Assembly (NCBI GenBank): GCA_019748155.1
Contig: JAIEPY010000095.1
Coordinates: 1 to 45,858 of the forward strand
Source of the DNA: Burkholderiales bacterium
Lineage (GTDB): Bacteria > Pseudomonadota > Gammaproteobacteria > Burkholderiales > UBA11063
Reading direction: 5' to 3'
Length of the DNA stretch: 45,858 bases
Shown: positions 1 to 9,885 of the stretch, piece by piece
How the letters are laid out: the number at the start of each line of letters is the position of its first letter
Numbering within the stretch: the stretch's first letter is position 1
Position numbers and translations under genes: made by a program
The notes under the pieces: generated by a model
Databases searched by the model: none
Told to the model about the DNA's origin: nothing
What the model saw: only the letters and a program-made list of their open reading frames with translations

Positions 1-90
1 TTCCGTTTTTCGACTACCGACTCTTTGCGGCAGAACGGTATTATCACACAGACAAAACCTTGGCGTCAAATCTTTTTGCAAGAAATTTAA
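1..90 (+). CDS. C-terminal end of an unidentified gene (partial)
   Basis: Frame 1 is open from the window edge to a TAA at 88-90 and encodes about 29 residues ending in KPWRQIFLQEI. No start lies inside the window, so this can only be the tail of a gene that begins upstream. I do not recognise the family. A second frame is also open to about 137, so the assignment rests only on the ordinary composition of the peptide. No hairpin terminator follows; the next gene has its own promoter at 163-171. Confidence 0.3.
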   Translation, partial: FRFSTTDSLRQNGIITQTKPWRQIFLQEI

Positions 91-162
91 TAAATTTTAC
101 TTCCTGAGACAAGGCAAGCACCCTCCCAAGAGTGATTAAGAGCGATTAGCTGACACGTAAAA

Positions 163-171
163 TGCTATAAT
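163..171 (+). promoter_or_regulatory. Extended -10 promoter of nfeD-qmcA
   Basis: TGCTATAAT is a perfect extended -10 element (TGn plus consensus TATAAT) about 45 bases before the nfeD ATG. No good -35 hexamer is found 16-18 bases upstream, which is usual for extended -10 promoters. The expected start of transcription is near 178. Confidence 0.6.
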
Positions 172-216
172 ACCATATTGATATAATTTATCAATTTCGT
201 TATTAAGGTAGTTATA

Positions 217-633
217 ATGTTAAGCTTTTATTTTTATCTCTTATTTGGTATCATAATAATCACATTAGAACTCGCTACAACAACTTTCTATCTATTAGTA
301 ATCGGTATTTCGTGTGTTATTGCTAGTTTTAGCGCTCTTATTTTGCATGATTGGACTATTCCAACTATTAGCGCTGGTGTTTTATCTATTGTCGGCTGCT
401 TTTTTATTAGTCGCTATAAACCCAAAAGCGCAGCCAAGGGAGGAATGCTAGTAAAACATATTGGACAGAGTGTGGAAGTTATTGAAGTTAAGCAAAGCCA
501 TGTTCGCGTACTCTATAGTGGAACTTACTGGGATGCCAAGACGCAGAATCCAGAACAAATAAAAATCGGTGATCACTTAATCATCACCAAATTCAGTAAC
601 CATGAACTTGAAATAGCAAAGGAAATTAAATAA
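217..633 (+). CDS. NfeD-family membrane protein
   Basis: A 138-residue protein with hydrophobic N-terminal segments (about residues 4-24, 26-44 and 48-65) followed by a soluble C-terminal half (about 75-138) of beta-rich character, matching the short NfeD type with an OB-fold tail. NfeD proteins are encoded next to SPFH/stomatin proteins and are thought to act with them in membrane microdomains. Here the SPFH gene follows after one base, so the two are one transcription unit and probably translationally coupled. The ATG is preceded by AAGGTAG at 205-211. Family identification relies on the architecture and the neighbour rather than on a catalytic motif. Confidence 0.85.
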   Translation: MLSFYFYLLFGIIIITLELATTTFYLLVIGISCVIASFSALILHDWTIPTISAGVLSIVGCFFISRYKPKSAAKGGMLVKHIGQSVEVIEVKQSHVRVLYSGTYWDAKTQNPEQIKIGDHLIITKFSNHELEIAKEIK

Positions 634-634
634 A

Positions 635-1618
635 ATGAATGTTGAAGCCCTAAATAGCATAATTATCCAGTACGGTGTACTGATTGCTTTTATATTTTGT
701 ATCGTAATTTTTGTTAAATCCAGTATTAAAATTATCCCACAGGAACGAGTGGGTATTGTCGAGCGTTTAGGCAAATTCCATAGCGCGTTAAATCCTGGAT
801 TGCATATTTTAGTGCCATTTGTCGATCGCCTGGTAGTTATTCACGATATGCGTGAAGTACCGATGGTCGTTCCCGAACAAGTATGTATTACTAAAGATAA
901 TACTCAGCTGGCAATTGATGGTGTAGTTTACTTTCAAATCAGCGATGCCAAATTAGCAACTTATGGTACTAATAACTTCGTTGCGGCAATTGTTCAACTT
1001 TCACAAACTACGCTTCGCTCAGTTATTGGTAAAATGGAATTAGATAAAACCTTTGAAGAACGTGACGAAATTAATAAACACGTAGTAGCCGCAGTTGATC
1101 AGGCCTCGCTTAACTGGGGTGTAAAAGTATTACGTTATGAATTAAAGAATATTCAGCCACCACAGCATATATTAAATGCGATGCAGGAACAAATTACCGC
1201 CGAGCGTGAGAAACGCGCTAAAATCGCCCGTTCTGAGGGGGATCGCCAGGAGAAAATCAATCTGGCTGAAGGTGATACTATGTCAACTATCCGCCGTTCT
1301 GAAGGCGATAAGCAATCTGCAATCAATAAAGCAATTGGTGAAGCTGAGGCGATGAAAACTAAAGCACAAGGTGAAGCACAAGCCATCTTAGCAATTGCCG
1401 AAGCCAATGCGGGTGCAATTAAACTGATTGCTGATGCTATTTGCAATGAAAATGGTGAGTTAGCAGTGAATCAAAAACTAGCGGCTCAATACATCGAGCA
1501 GTTTGGTAATTTAGCTAAAGTTGGCAATACTATTATCCTGCCACAAAATTTAACGGATATTGCAGGTGTGGTAACTACTGCTCTTGCCGCAGTCAAGCAA
1601 TCGCCAACAAAATCATAA
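635..1618 (+). CDS. qmcA: SPFH/stomatin-family membrane protein, QmcA-like
   Basis: A 327-residue protein with one N-terminal membrane helix (about residues 10-30), then the SPFH domain (VPQ-like IPQERVGIVERLGKF, NPGLHILVPFVDR, and a QLSQTTLRSVIGKMELD stretch typical of stomatin/QmcA), then a charged helical region of about 11-residue repeats rich in EGD/EGE (about 195-260), expected to form a coiled coil. QmcA/slipin proteins assemble into large cage-like membrane oligomers. Its length is close to E. coli QmcA (305). It follows nfeD with a one-base gap, and a strong terminator at 1640-1660 ends the operon. The exact subclass (QmcA versus slipin) is inferred. Confidence 0.9.
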   Translation: MNVEALNSIIIQYGVLIAFIFCIVIFVKSSIKIIPQERVGIVERLGKFHSALNPGLHILVPFVDRLVVIHDMREVPMVVPEQVCITKDNTQLAIDGVVYFQISDAKLATYGTNNFVAAIVQLSQTTLRSVIGKMELDKTFEERDEINKHVVAAVDQASLNWGVKVLRYELKNIQPPQHILNAMQEQITAEREKRAKIARSEGDRQEKINLAEGDTMSTIRRSEGDKQSAINKAIGEAEAMKTKAQGEAQAILAIAEANAGAIKLIADAICNENGELAVNQKLAAQYIEQFGNLAKVGNTIILPQNLTDIAGVVTTALAAVKQSPTKS

Positions 1619-1639
1619 TAAGATAATTATCAATCAATT

Positions 1640-1660
1640 GCCGGACTTGTTCCGGCTTTT
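1640..1660 (+). terminator. Rho-independent terminator after nfeD-qmcA
   Basis: A perfect 6-bp stem GCCGGA/TCCGGC with a 5-base loop (CTTGT) is followed by TTTT, 21 bases after the qmcA stop codon. Confidence 0.85.
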
Positions 1661-1720
1661 AAATTATCAGGGTAAGAAATCCACCCAAAATATTTCAACT
1701 GATATCAATATTGATCCATA

Positions 1721-1729
1721 TGTTATAAT
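1721..1729 (+). promoter_or_regulatory. Extended -10 promoter of mdfA-like gene
   Basis: TGTTATAAT is a perfect extended -10 element ending 30 bases before the ATG at 1760. No convincing -35 is present. It lies just after the terminator of the preceding operon, so the transporter is transcribed on its own. Confidence 0.6.
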
Positions 1730-1759
1730 CATTAGCTTTTTATTTAAGGGAAGAGAATT

Positions 1760-2950
1760 ATGAAGAATAATAAAAGCCTGATCCTCTTTGCCGTTTTTTT
1801 CATTATCTACGAATTCAATGCTTATATTGCCAATGACATGATCATGCCAGGTATGATCAAAGTTATCACTGAATTTAATAGTCCTGTCGAAAATATCGCA
1901 AAATCATTATCGCTTTTTATCATTGGTGGCAGTAGCTTACAGATTTTTCTGGGTCCACTGTGTGACCGTTACGGTAAACGTAATATATTATTAGCTGGCA
2001 ATACGTTATTTCTGATCGCAAGTGGAATAATTCCTTTTGTAGTTAATATTGATCAGTTTTTAGCTGCACGCTATTTCCAAGGTCTGGGATTGTGCTTCAT
2101 TTTCATTGGTTATGCAATGATTCATGAACTATTTGACGATAAAGCAGCCGTTAAACTTTGTACTTTGATTGCCAATATCAGTGTCTTTGCACCATTACTC
2201 GGTCCAGTTATTGGTAGTGCAATTATTGTAGCTGCAAACTGGCGTTATGTGTTCATCGTTACTGCAATTTTAGCCGTTACTTCGTTAATTGGTTTGGCGA
2301 AAAATATGCCAAATAACAAACCTGACACACCACGAATGAATTTAAAAGAGGTATTACAAACCTATGTTAAGATTCTTAGCACTCGTACCTTACTTCAAGG
2401 TGGATTAATTATTGCGCTGGCGATGTTGCCGATGATTGCATGGATTGGAATGGCGCCGATTTTAGTTATGCAAATCATGGGTAAAAGTTTTGGTGCTTAT
2501 ATAATCTACCAGTCATTTGTCTTTGGTGGTTTTATTTTAAGTAGCATCAGCATTCAATTTGTTGCTGGACGCTTTAGCTTTTACACTATGATTACCCGTG
2601 GAACAATGATTGCTTTAATTGGCTTGCTTATCTCAGTATTTGGGCACAACAGTAATGAGATCTTTGTATTTGGGTTATTTGTTGCGTCTTTTGGAATCGG
2701 ACTTTTTAACGGTTCAATTTACCGAATTGCAATTACATCAACTGGCTTATCTGGTAGTATGAGTGCTGCATCATTAAATATTATTCAGGCGACTATGTTG
2801 GCTGCCGGAGTCGAAATATTAAATGACTTATGCAGTAAATTCAAGTATAGTACGTTAAGCTTTAGTATGCTAAATCTGATCGTTGGAATTATTCTGAGCG
2901 TATTATGCTTTAATTATGCCAAATTAGTTAAATCTCGCTTATGGCAATAG
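1760..2950 (+). CDS. mdfA: MdfA-family multidrug efflux MFS transporter
   Basis: A 396-residue protein with 12 predicted membrane segments, a drug/proton antiporter of the major facilitator superfamily. The first helix reads YEFNAYIANDMIMPGM, nearly the MdfA signature, which places acidic residues E18 and D26 where MdfA has its substrate/proton residues E26 and D34. The motif A region GPLCDRYGKR follows helix 2, and the AARYFQG stretch corresponds to the MdfA segment with the essential Arg112. Length matches MdfA (410). A GGGAAGAG ribosome site precedes the ATG. It is monocistronic between its own promoter and a hairpin at 2984-3014. The substrate is unknown; MdfA homologues export lipophilic cations and chloramphenicol. 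Confidence 0.9.
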   Translation: MKNNKSLILFAVFFIIYEFNAYIANDMIMPGMIKVITEFNSPVENIAKSLSLFIIGGSSLQIFLGPLCDRYGKRNILLAGNTLFLIASGIIPFVVNIDQFLAARYFQGLGLCFIFIGYAMIHELFDDKAAVKLCTLIANISVFAPLLGPVIGSAIIVAANWRYVFIVTAILAVTSLIGLAKNMPNNKPDTPRMNLKEVLQTYVKILSTRTLLQGGLIIALAMLPMIAWIGMAPILVMQIMGKSFGAYIIYQSFVFGGFILSSISIQFVAGRFSFYTMITRGTMIALIGLLISVFGHNSNEIFVFGLFVASFGIGLFNGSIYRIAITSTGLSGSMSAASLNIIQATMLAAGVEILNDLCSKFKYSTLSFSMLNLIVGIILSVLCFNYAKLVKSRLWQ

Positions 2951-2983
2951 TCAATTTATTCCTTGTTTAAGCAGCTCAAACTA

Positions 2984-3014
2984 CCCCGGACATGCATTTT
3001 CATATCCGGGGTTT
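2984..3014. terminator. Hairpin between convergent mdfA and patatin genes
   Basis: CCCCGGA and TCCGGGG pair perfectly. After one C-A mismatch, ATG/CAT adds three pairs inside the loop. On the plus strand the stem is followed by only three T residues, so termination of mdfA would be moderate. The hairpin lies in the gap between convergent genes and could serve both directions. Confidence 0.6.
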
Positions 3015-3078
3015 CAGTTAAATATGTTTGGTTTCCAGACTCACTAATTCTCTTATTGAGATTTAAAATATACTACAA

Positions 3079-4221
3079 CTACTTAAGAACTGAAATAAGG
3101 TAATCAATTTTCTCCTGATTTTCTGCCATAAGGCGCGCTGCATATTGATTGATTTTTTCCATGTTTTGAGATGAGGTATCGACTGTAGAAAGCTCGTGTC
3201 CACCATCAGAGTTTATATACACAAAATCGACATCCAAACCATAATCACGCGCTTCATAGATATACTCTTGTACCAGATCAGTAGAAAATTTAGAGCTAAT
3301 TATCGGTGAATTTAGTAAGTATTGGAATAAACCATAGGCACCAAATTCTGCCATGTGCGTATGTCCATAACTCTCTGCATCGTTACCGCCATTACCGATT
3401 AATACAATCCGAATCTTTTTATTGGGAAACATAAACCAAGCATTTAGTAGCGCAACTTCGGCCGGATTATTCAAGATAACACCAGGATCAATGAATACCC
3501 GCGTTTTACCACCGACAAAAAATCTCCGTGGGGAAAAAAGCATCGGCGGGTTAGACGCTCCATGAATTAAATCCCGCAAAAAATAATTAGTATAGTTGCC
3601 ATCAAGGCTAGGTTCCCAGTTCCTAATTACGCGTAAGGCATTCTCAGAAAGATCATATACTGGAACTATTAAATTATTTTGTAAATCTGCCAGTGTACAA
3701 TCAGCAAAATACCCCTCAAGAATCTCAAGCTTACCCTCAGGTAAATAGCGTGGTCCAAAAATCCCAAATAGAGTTAAAATATGATGATACCAAGGCGCAC
3801 TAAACATTCTACGGATATTTCTAACATAATCACGGCTTATATCCTGTGAACTAAATTTATATCCAGCATCACCATCTGGCACCGATAAAATAGCACAGTT
3901 AATTGCACCAGTTGATGTTCCTGCCATAAATTCAAAAAGTTCACCAGTCTTTTTACCTGTCGCTTCTTCTAATTTATTCAGAATTTGCAAAGGGACAATA
4001 CCACGAACACCGCCACCAGTCAAGACTAATATATTAATCACATCATTATCTGCATATTTTTCGCGAATCATCTGATTGGTTTTAAGTTTGAGACGATTAT
4101 CTAATGCAGTAGAAAGATCTATTACAACCTTTAAATATTTATTAGTAATATGTTTTAAATAAAAATATACTAGTCCAATATAACAGACTAGTATGATAAA
4201 AACCACATTAAAAATATTCAA
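3079..4221 (-). CDS. Patatin-like phospholipase
   Basis: A 380-residue protein with an N-terminal membrane anchor (about residues 5-22) and a patatin domain: oxyanion motif GGGVRG (69-74), nucleophile motif GTSTG with Ser103, and the dyad aspartate in DPG (Asp245; most patatins have DGG or DGA). Patatins hydrolyse acyl chains from phospholipids using a Ser-Asp dyad. The start is unusual: the codon right after the TAA of the upstream peptidase gene, in the same frame, is TTG. There is no ATG before residue 51, which would remove the anchor and come close to the active site, so the TTG (or GTG at residue 6) is preferred. No strong ribosome site is visible, so translation is probably coupled to the peptidase gene. 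Confidence 0.88.
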   Translation of the reverse strand: MNIFNVVFIILVCYIGLVYFYLKHITNKYLKVVIDLSTALDNRLKLKTNQMIREKYADNDVINILVLTGGGVRGIVPLQILNKLEEATGKKTGELFEFMAGTSTGAINCAILSVPDGDAGYKFSSQDISRDYVRNIRRMFSAPWYHHILTLFGIFGPRYLPEGKLEILEGYFADCTLADLQNNLIVPVYDLSENALRVIRNWEPSLDGNYTNYFLRDLIHGASNPPMLFSPRRFFVGGKTRVFIDPGVILNNPAEVALLNAWFMFPNKKIRIVLIGNGGNDAESYGHTHMAEFGAYGLFQYLLNSPIISSKFSTDLVQEYIYEARDYGLDVDFVYINSDGGHELSTVDTSSQNMEKINQYAARLMAENQEKIDYLISVLK

Positions 4222-5151
4222 TTAATTAAATCCATTTGCAGAGCTCATTAACGATTGTTTAGCTGAATCGACTAAACCAACGCCAAGCTTTTTAGAAATT
4301 TTATCAAGTGCATCTTGTGATGGGGTAAAATCAACCACATTTTCACTTTTGAACTGATCACGGGCAATACTATCAACCGTACCATAACCATCAATAAGAC
4401 CAAGTTTTTTAGCATCCTGCCCAATCCAATAGCGTCCGCTAAATAGATCTGGGTCATTACTAAGCTTAGTTCCGCGACCACGTTTAACCGCATCAATAAA
4501 TTGCTGGTGAATCTCATCCAACATAGCTTGTTGCATAATAGTTTGTTCCTGACTTTCTGGTAAAAATGGATAACCCATTGCTTTATTACGTCCGGAAATT
4601 AACAAGCGACTATCAATACCCAGTTTTTTAATTGCTTCAGTTGCACCAAATCCGCTATAAATTACCCCAATTGATCCAACAATACTAGCAGGAGCAGCAT
4701 AAATTTTGTCAGCTGCAGCAGCAGCATAATAACATCCCGAGGCACAAACCTCCTCAACGACAAAGTCAATTGGTTTATTAGGATGTAATTTGCGAAGTCT
4801 GGTCAATTCATTGTTTAATATATCTGAATAAACTGGCGAACCACCTGGTGAATTAGCACGAATTAATACGGCTACCGTTTTTTTATCTTTTAAGGCGTCG
4901 GTAACACCTTTGATTACAGTTATATAATTTTTATTATCACCATCAATTACGCCTTTAAAGTCAACAACTGCAACTTGCGGACCCGATTTATCACTATCTT
5001 CCACATCACTACCATAGTTAGCATAAACCGCCCAGCCAATTAATCCCAGCACGATCAAACGAAAAAAAACTCGCCAGCGCCGCGCTCTTCTTTGCTCTTT
5101 AACTGTTTCTAGTAATACCTTTTGGATTGTCTCTTGTTCCCAATTGCTCAT
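4222..5151 (-). CDS. sppA: S49-family signal peptide peptidase (short SppA type)
   Basis: A 309-residue membrane-anchored serine protease. A basic cytoplasmic N-terminus is followed by one membrane helix (about 28-44) and the S49 domain. The Ser-Lys dyad is visible: Ser138 in CASGCYYAAAAAD and Lys190 in SGRNKAMGYPF. The NSPGGSP strand (about 100-106) and the IGSIGVIY-like segment fit the family. These enzymes degrade cleaved signal peptides in the membrane. Length fits the single-domain bacterial form, about half of E. coli SppA. Ribosome site GAGGG stands 6 bases before the ATG. The patatin gene follows directly with no gap. Confidence 0.92.
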   Translation of the reverse strand: MSNWEQETIQKVLLETVKEQRRARRWRVFFRLIVLGLIGWAVYANYGSDVEDSDKSGPQVAVVDFKGVIDGDNKNYITVIKGVTDALKDKKTVAVLIRANSPGGSPVYSDILNNELTRLRKLHPNKPIDFVVEEVCASGCYYAAAAADKIYAAPASIVGSIGVIYSGFGATEAIKKLGIDSRLLISGRNKAMGYPFLPESQEQTIMQQAMLDEIHQQFIDAVKRGRGTKLSNDPDLFSGRYWIGQDAKKLGLIDGYGTVDSIARDQFKSENVVDFTPSQDALDKISKKLGVGLVDSAKQSLMSSANGFN

Positions 5152-5273
5152 AATTACCCTCTTTAATGATATAATAGCGACCTAGTAAGCTGTTATTATA
5201 TTACATAATCCGCTTTGGATTCTGAGTTTAGAAGAGAAAACAGTATAAAAAATTAAAAGGACGCTACGCAATA

Positions 5274-5828
5274 ATGAAGAAATTTTTATTAACATCGGGA
5301 ATTTTGATAAGCATCAGTAGTTTTGCTGACCCAACAGGAGTTTATATCGGTGGTGGATTAGGTTATGGTTCGCAACAAGCAAATTATCTTGGTTCATCAA
5401 ATAGTGATGGTACACCCGCACTTCGAGTGCAGTTTGGTTATCAATTTGCGACTTGGCTTGATGCAGAACTGGGCTGGAATTACCTAACTCAGGGTGGCAA
5501 TTGGAATAATCTCGGTGCACCATCAACAACCATATATGATTTTGCATTTTTACCTGGATTCACGCTTCCGGCAACACCAATCACCGTGTTTGTCCGCCTT
5601 GGTATTGATGCTGTATCTGCTAACTTAAATAGTAGCTGGTATAATCAACTAATTAGTAATTCGACCACTAACTTTGAATATGGTGCTGGTGTTAAGGTAA
5701 ACATACCAGAAACTAATACTTTTGTTAGACTAGAGTATATTAATTACGGTGCGGCGCCAAACAATAACAATTCTAATCTGACGACAACACCGACTGCAAT
5801 CATGATGACTGCAGCCTATGTGTTTTAG
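5274..5828 (+). CDS. Small outer-membrane beta-barrel protein
   Basis: A 184-residue protein with a signal peptide (about residues 1-18, cleavage near SSFA-DP), alternating amphipathic strands with aromatic girdles (VYIGGGLGYG, LRVQFGYQF, LDAELGWNY, FVRLEYINYG) and a terminal Phe (AAYVF), the usual recognition signal for outer-membrane insertion. Size suggests an eight-stranded OmpA/OmpW-like barrel. AAAAGG lies 13 bases before the ATG, longer than optimal. It is divergent from sppA and convergent with the lipase gene, with only 8 bases between stop codons and no clear terminator. Its function is unknown. Confidence 0.75.
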   Translation: MKKFLLTSGILISISSFADPTGVYIGGGLGYGSQQANYLGSSNSDGTPALRVQFGYQFATWLDAELGWNYLTQGGNWNNLGAPSTTIYDFAFLPGFTLPATPITVFVRLGIDAVSANLNSSWYNQLISNSTTNFEYGAGVKVNIPETNTFVRLEYINYGAAPNNNNSNLTTTPTAIMMTAAYVF

Positions 5829-5836
5829 ACTCAAAT

Positions 5837-6880
5837 TTAATTAGCTCTGACAACGGTCGGACAATTTTGGCTAAAAACATCACAAACCCAGATAAAATCT
5901 CGATAATTATACCGATCATGGATTGATATTTGATATTTAAAACTATCTGGAAGTGATGGCGGTAATGACTCATCTATACCATGATTTTTATCAATGGCAA
6001 TCACTAGAGCTGTTCCAAAGTGCTGATAGTTGAAGACATTAATCGACGAGACAACGGGGTCTCCAACTGAAGATGGAGAAAAATAGCCAAATATTTTATC
6101 TGGATTGCCAATATTAACAACTCGGATATAATTAGTAATAAGTGGCTGATATTTACTGACAAATCCCCAATAACCTACTGCAGGCTGCCCATAGGTAATT
6201 AGCTTAACTCGATTAGCAGGGATTTTATTATCAATTAATTTAGCACTAAGTAATAATGCTCCTGCAGCACCCAGGCTGTGCCCTGTTAAAACATAGCTTG
6301 GCTTGTGTGCCAGTTCAATCTGCTCCAACCACTCTTGCAGCGTAAGACTGCTATTTTGCATTCGAGAGGCAAGGACTGATTTTAAAAAATGATTAAATCC
6401 GCTATGAACTTTAATGGTTGGGTCACTGGCAAATGTTTCTGGAGTTACAGTTAAATTTAAAAGCCAGTTAACTAAATTATTTGATCCTCGCAACGAGATG
6501 TAAACCGTATTAGTTTTACCATCGTAAATAGTTAACGATTGAAATGAATCTGCCTCAGAATTTAGTCTGGTTGTTTTTGTAGAAAGTTGATGTAAATTTT
6601 GCCAAAATTCACCGCCTTGTGAATAGTGATTAACGGCAAGATTTTTAGTTGCCTTAATCCGAATATTCGCTTTAACCTCACGCCCTAGATACCAATTTAT
6701 TGGTAAGGTCGCATTGTTGATTACGAAGCTATCACGACATTCCGGACCATGTTCATTTTGACAATAAACTAATGCTGATAATTCGGATGATAATCGTAAA
6801 TCCTGATAACTAAGATTTGCTGCAAAACTAAAAGAGCCAAAACAAGTAAAAGCTAAAAATAGTTTTGTTGTGATTTTCAT
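5837..6880 (-). CDS. Secreted class 3 (alpha/beta-hydrolase) lipase
   Basis: A 347-residue exported lipase. From the start chosen here it has a clear signal peptide (residues 1-20, MKITTKLFLA to SFSFA). The nucleophile elbow is GHSLGAAGA with Ser202. Asp274 in VGDPVVS and His321 in ISIHDRYNY complete the likely triad, and YISLRGSNN is the family strand before the oxyanion hole. Fungal-type class 3 lipases hydrolyse triacylglycerols or related esters. An ATG four codons upstream (6892) exists, but GGAGATAGAG overlaps those codons and is ideally spaced for the ATG at 6880, so the shorter form is preferred. Six cysteines suggest disulfides in the periplasm or outside. Confidence 0.85.
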   Translation of the reverse strand: MKITTKLFLAFTCFGSFSFAANLSYQDLRLSSELSALVYCQNEHGPECRDSFVINNATLPINWYLGREVKANIRIKATKNLAVNHYSQGGEFWQNLHQLSTKTTRLNSEADSFQSLTIYDGKTNTVYISLRGSNNLVNWLLNLTVTPETFASDPTIKVHSGFNHFLKSVLASRMQNSSLTLQEWLEQIELAHKPSYVLTGHSLGAAGALLLSAKLIDNKIPANRVKLITYGQPAVGYWGFVSKYQPLITNYIRVVNIGNPDKIFGYFSPSSVGDPVVSSINVFNYQHFGTALVIAIDKNHGIDESLPPSLPDSFKYQISIHDRYNYRDFIWVCDVFSQNCPTVVRAN

Positions 6881-6933
6881 CTCTATCTCCATTTGGTAAA
6901 ATTTAGCGCTAATAATAAACTAAGCTCTTTATC

Positions 6934-8070
<1,137 letters not shown>

Positions 8071-8192
8071 TTATTTTGTGTATTGGTTTATCAGCTTAAT
8101 GGCTCGCGTGGAATGGCTCTCAAGAGCTTTTTTCTATTTCTTCAGGATCTTATTTTTCTCAATTAAAGCCAATAAAACTCTGACTAATTTTT

Positions 8193-9275
8193 CTATTGCC
8201 CGCAACATTTTTTATATTTTTTACCACTTCCACACGGGCAAGGATCATTGCGACCAACTTTTTCACCACTCCTTACATAGGACTCATTTCCGGTGTGTAA
8301 ATATTCGTAATCATCTTGTGGCTCTGCCAAAGTTGTAACATCACCATTATGAATAAAAGAATTCTGATTCAAATAACCCCACTCATCATCAAGCTCATCA
8401 TCATCCATGACTTTGCGAAATAAATACTTTGAATCATCGCTATTGTCACTTAACGCATCTACTTTTAATCCATGTGAATCGGCGTATTTTTGTGTTTTTT
8501 TACGCTCCTTAAGCTCTGGAATATAATCAGAAATTTTATGTAACTCTCCAGTAGTTAAATAGTTCTCTTCCAGATAATCAACTAGCTGAGCTGCAACTTC
8601 TGGGCTTAACAAATGAAACCAACCTTGCATAATTGGAAAATGGCACATTTCACGTGGCGCTTCAAACTCGAGTAACCAATCGTCACCACCAGCTGAGCGA
8701 GCTGGAAATTTTTCGAGAGCAAATTCAAAAACTCTAACTTTAAATCCAGCGGAAAAAATTTGCGAAATATTCATTAACGCAAATAATAAAATAGTGATTT
8801 CTTCATTATCCGGGTACTCTTCAGCCAAGCTAGTTACGGTTTCATATAAGAAATCCTCTTGATGTAAATAGCTCTTAATGCTGCGCAAAAATAGGGCATA
8901 AAACCCCCGGCAATCATCCAATTCATAAGCATTATTCCATTCCAATAACCGCTTAAAGACTAAATGATGACTGTCATTTTTTTCTATTAGCATATACGCG
9001 GCAATGTATGCTAAAAATTCGTTAAACAAATGATCAGCAATTTGTTCTATCTCTAACTGTTTAATCACTTGCCACCAAAATTCTTCATCAATTTGCTTTA
9101 AATTATAGCGCTTAATTATTTTTGTAACAGCCGTTAGTTTCTCATCAGAAAAAACATTGATACAATCTTCGTAAAAATCATCATAATTCAAACCATTGCT
9201 GTTAGTTTCATTATACTTTTGATAAATTTGCTGTAGCTGTTTTGGTAATTCAATTGGTAAGCAAAAATCCCACAT
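8193..9275 (-). CDS. SEC-C zinc-motif protein of unknown function
   Basis: About 360 residues. The last 22 residues hold a SEC-C motif ([19 protein letters not shown]) like the one at the C-terminus of SecA, which binds zinc and can contact SecB or ribosomes. The rest is helical and acidic, resembling DUF1186-type SEC-C proteins. An ATG at 9287 gives four more residues but lacks a ribosome site; GGTGA is properly spaced before the ATG at 9275, so that start is used. No catalytic motif is seen. The gene lies in the same direction as tgt downstream and the frameshifted gene upstream. A role as an adaptor or ribosome-associated factor is only inferred. Confidence 0.75.
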   Translation of the reverse strand: MWDFCLPIELPKQLQQIYQKYNETNSNGLNYDDFYEDCINVFSDEKLTAVTKIIKRYNLKQIDEEFWWQVIKQLEIEQIADHLFNEFLAYIAAYMLIEKNDSHHLVFKRLLEWNNAYELDDCRGFYALFLRSIKSYLHQEDFLYETVTSLAEEYPDNEEITILLFALMNISQIFSAGFKVRVFEFALEKFPARSAGGDDWLLEFEAPREMCHFPIMQGWFHLLSPEVAAQLVDYLEENYLTTGELHKISDYIPELKERKKTQKYADSHGLKVDALSDNSDDSKYLFRKVMDDDELDDEWGYLNQNSFIHNGDVTTLAEPQDDYEYLHTGNESYVRSGEKVGRNDPCPCGSGKKYKKCCGQ

Positions 9276-9349
9276 GATATTCACCATAAAAAATAATTAT
9301 TCTATTAAAATAGGTTCATCACCCTGAGTCGTTAACAAGTATTTCAAAT

Positions 9350-9866
9350 CTATTTCATTGGTAAAACATCAATCACCGCATGACCATCAAAAACAGGTGT
9401 CAAATGGCTATAATGCACCAACCAGCGCGCTCCAGTGGTAGTCGTTAGTGATACGCGTTTAGGATTTAAGCGCGTGATTTTGCCCACTAAGCGGTTCCCA
9501 TTTTTATCAAAAAAAGACACCATATCACCGACCCCAAATGACGTACGATCAACCGACTTAGATTCTAATCTATCAACTGAAATCGCTTCAATGTCCAACA
9601 TATAATAACGAATTGTAAAAACATGTTTGCTGTCCAAATCCATCACTAAAACTTTTTGCGGTTTCTTTTCAAGAATTTGCACTTCATGCAAGCGATTAGT
9701 ATGGTAATCAAAATAATTTAGTTGCTGTCCATCCAACCTGAACTTGATTACGAATATCATCCACTAATGATTGTTGATCTAAAAATTGATTTGCTATGCA
9801 ATAAATACGCCATATTTCATATGGGCTCGCATCGTCAAGATCGTTCTTTATAGAATTCAAATCCAT
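9350..9866 (-). pseudogene. Small conserved-looking gene split by a 4-bp tandem duplication
   Basis: Two overlapping frames form one interrupted gene. The first begins at ATG 9866 with ribosome site GGGGTG and encodes a helical N-terminus (MDLNSIKNDLDDASPYEIW..., 52 residues, stop TGA 9708-9710). The second carries on with GQQLNYFDYHTNRLHEVQIL and about 120 more residues, a beta-rich domain with a KOW/Tudor-like stretch (VGDMVSFFDKNGNRLVGKI). At 9728-9735 the minus strand reads TGGATGGA; removing one TGGA joins the frames into a continuous 170-residue protein running VQVGQQLNYFD. The family is not recognised with certainty. The downstream frame could still be translated from its own ATG at 9760. 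It follows the methyltransferase gene by 19 bases. Confidence 0.65.
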
Positions 9867-9885
9867 TGTTTACACCCCATTAAAT

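Noticed and set aside
1153-1446. 97-residue minus-strand frame inside the qmcA-like gene
   Set aside because: It is the mirror of the repetitive EGD-rich coiled-coil coding sequence and has no signals of its own.
8118-8140. GGCTCTCAAGAGC followed by TTTTTT, terminator-like on the plus strand
   Set aside because: The stem is only 4-5 pairs and no plus-strand gene precedes it; on the minus strand there is no T tract after it.
8078-8338. 86-residue plus-strand frame between tgt and the SEC-C gene
   Set aside because: It overlaps the SEC-C motif coding sequence on the opposite strand, has no ribosome site and an unlikely Phe/Ile/His-rich composition.
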